DNA of 64,000 nucleotides from Chondrosia reniformis (lineage: Eukaryota; Porifera; Demospongiae; Chondrillida; Chondrillidae), in NCBI GenBank assembly GCA_947172415.1, contig OX359194.1, positions 2,046,001 through 2,110,000 of the forward strand, in the 5' to 3' direction. Both the position numbers and the translations under genes were made by a program. The notes under the pieces are model-generated. The model saw nothing but the letters and a program-made list of their open reading frames with translations, did not search any database and had not been told where the DNA came from. Shown here piece by piece: positions 59,959-64,000 of the stretch (the stretch's first letter is position 1; each line of letters begins with the position of its first letter).

Positions 59959-60004
59959 TAGTTGAAAACAGGTCTATATTCATATATAGACCTGTTTTCA
60001 ACTA
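59959..60004. repeat. Perfect 21-bp inverted repeat
   Basis: Arms TAGTTGAAAACAGGTCTATA plus T around a 4-base spacer. Weaker complementarity extends outward on both sides (GCAATCC against GGACTGC), so it may be the centre of a decayed foldback element. Confidence 0.85.
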
Positions 60005-63000
60005 ATAGGACTGCAAAATTTTGATTAAGTTCTCTTCTAATCAAATTTTGTTTATGTATTCACAAAATAAGCTAAACAAAACCTCAATAAAAACGTGACA
60101 TGAAAATTCTAATTATTACTATCCAAGGACTGTCTAGAAATTCTAACAGAGAGAATAAATTTAGAAGGCAAGATCCCCAAAGTCAAACTTAGAGGGATGC
60201 TTCAGTACCCGAAGCATGCCCCGAAATCTGCTACTGCTGTGTGTATATGTAAGTTTAAGTATTCAAAGATGAAAGTACTGAATACTATATATAGGTGAGA
60301 TAATTTAAGAAAAGCAATCAAAAATAAACTGCATATCCAGTACTCATGTATAACATGTATGGCTTGTATGAGTATATTTTAAAAACAACTCCTGCCTTTT
60401 TAGTTTCATTAAAAGATACATACGTATGTATTCTAAATACACTAATAAAGAAATGGTGTTCTTTGAGAGTTAGATGTGGGGATGTAGGAAAAAAGTATTA
60501 GGTCATGTGTGAGAGACAGTGGTGGTAACTTCCCACTGATCAAAGTGCGAAACTACGTACTTCAAACACAATATCAGACAATTCTACTTGAAATGGAAAC
60601 AAAAAACAATGTTTACACCATACTACACTCACCAAAATGCCTACAAATACACTTCACATGGTGTAAGAATAAAGTACGTAGTAGTAGCTATTAGATGTAA
60701 GGGAGTATATCTAGAGTTCTATATAGGGAGTATTGGAATGGATGTAGCACGTATACATACATAGTAAGAACATAGGTATGTAGGGAAAGTTACATAGGAA
60801 TATATACGTACATCTTAGTATTGTATATGTACATGAAGAGTTTAAAAGTCCACATAATTGAGTAGGAATGGGGAGAGGTTATGTAGATGTTCCTATACCC
60901 ACTAAACAAGTGTGGGTGGATGGGTTTGTATAATTTTGTTAAGAGGGTTTGCGTGAGATACTTATTGGGTGTAATCATAACACTAAGAGATAGCATATAT
61001 TCACTACATGTTGTGGCCATAAATGTCTATTACTATATATTAGTAGGCTAAAAAAAACAATAAACTACAGTAACATGGGCAAAAACTGCATTTAGATGAC
61101 GCTTTAGCTGTAGTTGATAGGGTTTCTTTCAATATGTAGAGACACAAAGGTGCTAAATATGGTAAACAGGCAAAAAGCAATAGTCAGAAAACTTCCTCTA
61201 AGACTAGCACTCTTACACATCTGCTATGAGAGAAACCAAGTTCAAAACTAGCTGCTAGATTTGGTTAATTCTCCTTTGCCATTGATAATGAGAAGCAATT
61301 ACGTGTCAACCAACTCTGTTTGACACATTCAAAGTATAAACATTCCTCTATATTTGTAGACAATTAAGATTCAACCAAATTACATTGGTCTCAGTGTCTT
61401 CCCTGGAATTGGCAATTATAAGACCAGCCTCGCCTTATCACTTTTGAAACATAATGTCATGGCAGTATACTGATATATATTAGGTTAATTACTCAGACAT
61501 ACCATACATGATATCATAGTTATCAAAAATTATAAAATTTGGCATGTAATGTCCAAAATTTGGAAGACTAGATTATGCACATTATATGGAACAAAGACAA
61601 ATGCTTGCTTGTTAATTTATTAAACCTACAATTTAGCACAAAGTCTAGGAGAATTCAGTTACTGTGCATACGTACAGTACATATATGCCATGCATGAATG
61701 CAGATTGATAAAACATATTGCAATTGGTAATTAATTCTACATTGTAAACACTGTTAGAAAATATATTACAATTTCCTAGTTACACATTAGTATATAGTTA
61801 AAATGACTAAACACACCTACGTAAGAGGTGGCTTATTTGCATCTGAGAAAACATCTATATACTGTGATAAGTAAATCATCATTGCTTATCATCACAGCCT
61901 TTGCACGTCTCAGTGCAATTAACTCCCCTTTTTCATCTACGTATATACTGTACCTACGTATACTTGGAGATATTGCACATTTACTAATGAACATGTAATA
62001 CTAAGAGGATACAGTGAAAGGTAGAACTAATGCCAATAATAAAACATGTTATCTATAGTGCATAATATGATTATATTATCAATTTCAGATTAGCATGAGT
62101 GGCTAGATATAAGCAGTGATGCAGAAATGCAATACATGAACAGATATAGCAACTGTGAAAGTACAACAAATTAATGTATTACAAATCCTATATAGCTACA
62201 ACAAGATATACCAGAATTACTAGACTAGCTAGATGATATTTCACTATGTAAGTTGGAATGCTACTAGTTGAAGGCTTAAGTAACCTAATGTACACAAAAA
62301 GAAATAACACAAATCACCATACTGTACAACTTTACAAATATTCTAATGCACATGAAAGAAATTACGTAATTAATTACAAAACACATGCAATAGTACAAAA
62401 GTACAAACAAGCTTCATATGACCACACAAGCCTTATCTTCAGTGTACACATATGGAATATCACAAAAAGGTTTCTAAATATTAAGAGACTATAAGATAAC
62501 TATGTAGGAATTTAGAAAATAAATTTACTATATTAGAATCAAAAACAATTTTCTGTACAGGAGTACACATTGCCAAACAACGACATACAGCCTATAGTTG
62601 CTTGGGTGCATAAGACTGCAAGCCTATTACATTGACTATGCATCGGAAGACATTGTTATATGGTAAGTCCCTAGCAACTACAGATATTCAAAAACTAAAA
62701 TGTGTATTAGCATACAAATGACTTGATTTTTCTGACTAAGAAAGAGAGATTCAAAACATGACTCAATATCCAATTAAAATATTCACAATACAGTAAAATA
62801 AAATGAAAAAAGTGTTCGGTGGAAGTAAATTATATAGGATGCTGATCAGCTGTTGCCAGTTTCAAGGTTACCTCACAAACCACAATATCAGGCGATACAC
62901 TGGATGCGTTTAAATTTATATTACTAGAATAGGCTACACTATACGTATTAAATATGGGCGGCTACTATGTATTTAAGTTCATGTACTAGGAATCGGATGA

Positions 63001-63740
63001 CTTTATTAATTTATGAAAAACGACGACGACGTATCGTCTCCTCAGGCAGAAAGCTTCAGCTAGTTTATTTCAGAGAGGCAATACACGAAAGGGGATCTTC
63101 GTAAGAATCCGAAGAGTACTACGACGGAGCTACAAGTGGTCCTACCAAATTTAACTGTTGAGAAAACAATTTATCAATCCGTGAGTATAGCAGGGCAGAG
63201 CTACGTACGTACATTAATATACCTATTATTAACATATAACTAAGACTAATTTAAAATTACACTGTCATATATTGGAAGTCAATTCGTATAACTTGTTTAA
63301 TAAGTCATTTTTCTCAAGATCTGTAAGACAATCCGAAAGTCTACTCAATCGAGTTGTCTTCAAATGCAGTGACATTCTGGATTATAATGCTAAATCATAG
63401 GTGTAGCCGGCTGAATAATCTAATACATTTATCTTCAATCTGGCTCCAAATGAATACGAATGTACACATATATACGTATACATCGGAGTACGGATCATGT
63501 ACGAATTTGTAGAAAGTTATAAGTAAAACGGTTTTGTAAATTACCAAACTGATCAGGAAATTTTAGCTTTGCAAAGTGAAGCCATACAGAACAGGTAGAC
63601 TTTGTTGTACACTTGAGTGATCCTTACCACTATCTAAATGCTTGAGTGATCCATACCACAGGATACTGTAAACATGTGTACACTGTCAGGTTATATTTGG
63701 TATATAGGCTATACATATATATGTGATATTTATATATAGA

Positions 63741-63824
63741 TATTCCGGGTCATATAGAGAGAGCGGACCAAAGGGTTAGCATTAGGGTTATAGGGTCGGC
63801 TCTCTCTATATGATCCGATATTTC
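63741..63824. repeat. Hairpin with TTAGGG-like loop
   Basis: Arms TCATATAGAGAGAGC and inverse, extended imperfectly through CGGACC/GGTCGG. The loop reads AAGGGTTAGCATTAGGGTTA. No gene context. Confidence 0.75.
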
Positions 63825-64000
63825 TTAATCATTATTTCTTTAATCCAGTTATAAAACTAATGCTGTGATAATGTTATGCATAATTGTAGATTAATTTTGC
63901 ACCTTAAATAGTGAATATATGTACATATATATATATATGATGACTGGTTAAGTTAATTTTATGGTGTTTATATAACACAAACAAATAATGTTGTAAAGAG

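Larger units (their letters stand above)
58908..63999. other. Region without recognised genes
   Basis: AT-rich with many short stops in all frames. Seen here: a G-rich minisatellite (59,499-59,703), an inverted repeat (59,959-60,004) and a hairpin with TTAGGG-like loop (63,741-63,824). A short exon-like frame on the minus strand at about 61,863-61,937 (DEKGELIALRRAK, with acceptor ACGTAG) is not recognised as CEP290. If the CEP290 N-terminal half lies further on, this is a large intron. Confidence 0.4.

Noticed and set aside
61863..61937. Minus-strand exon-like frame DEKGELIALRRAK
   Set aside because: Acceptor and donor are plausible, but the peptide was not matched to CEP290 or any family; too short to call.

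Overview
The window is AT-rich animal DNA with dense short spliceosomal introns. It holds metazoan gene families (CEP290, LYAR, a receptor tyrosine phosphatase, an ankyrin-Roc-COR-Death protein, a 7TM receptor) and Tc1/mariner-type transposons. Gene content and compact introns fit a demosponge of the Amphimedon type. That is inference from style and families, not from a species-specific marker.

Positions 1 to about 31,500 are a tandem segmental duplication. One unit contains, left to right: a decayed retroelement ORF tail, a 13-bp minisatellite, a LYAR gene on the plus strand, and convergent to it an ankyrin/Roc-GTPase/COR/Death-domain gene on the minus strand. The window starts inside the retroelement fragment of unit 1. 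Unit 2 runs from about 10,860 to 26,390. Unit 3 has only the retroelement, minisatellite and a longer LYAR copy. A fourth, partial LYAR-upstream copy lies at 34,019-34,908. All three LYAR copies carry different coding lesions. The ankyrin gene of unit 1 has two nonsense codons. That of unit 2 is open across all recognised exons and has ten ankyrin exons instead of six.

Two CpG-rich transposons entered unit 2 only, both in introns of the open gene. The first is a 3.26-kb Tc1/mariner (DD34E) element with an intact transposase and, divergently, an intact BEN-domain protein gene, plus subterminal repeats and a duplicated palindromic promoter. The second is an 830-bp non-autonomous element with related termini. 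The BEN-carrying transposon is the best candidate for an undescribed system here.

Positions 31,500-36,190 hold a frameshifted 7TM receptor pseudogene, the partial duplicate, a foldback repeat and an orphan terminal exon of another receptor tyrosine phosphatase. Positions 36,192-45,504 hold a 22-exon receptor tyrosine phosphatase (signal peptide, Ig, TM, active D1, apparently inactive D2). It converges, 230 bp away, on a 27-exon minus-strand CEP290 C-terminal region (45,735-58,907). The rest to 64,000 has no convincing exon and holds a G-rich minisatellite and inverted repeats.
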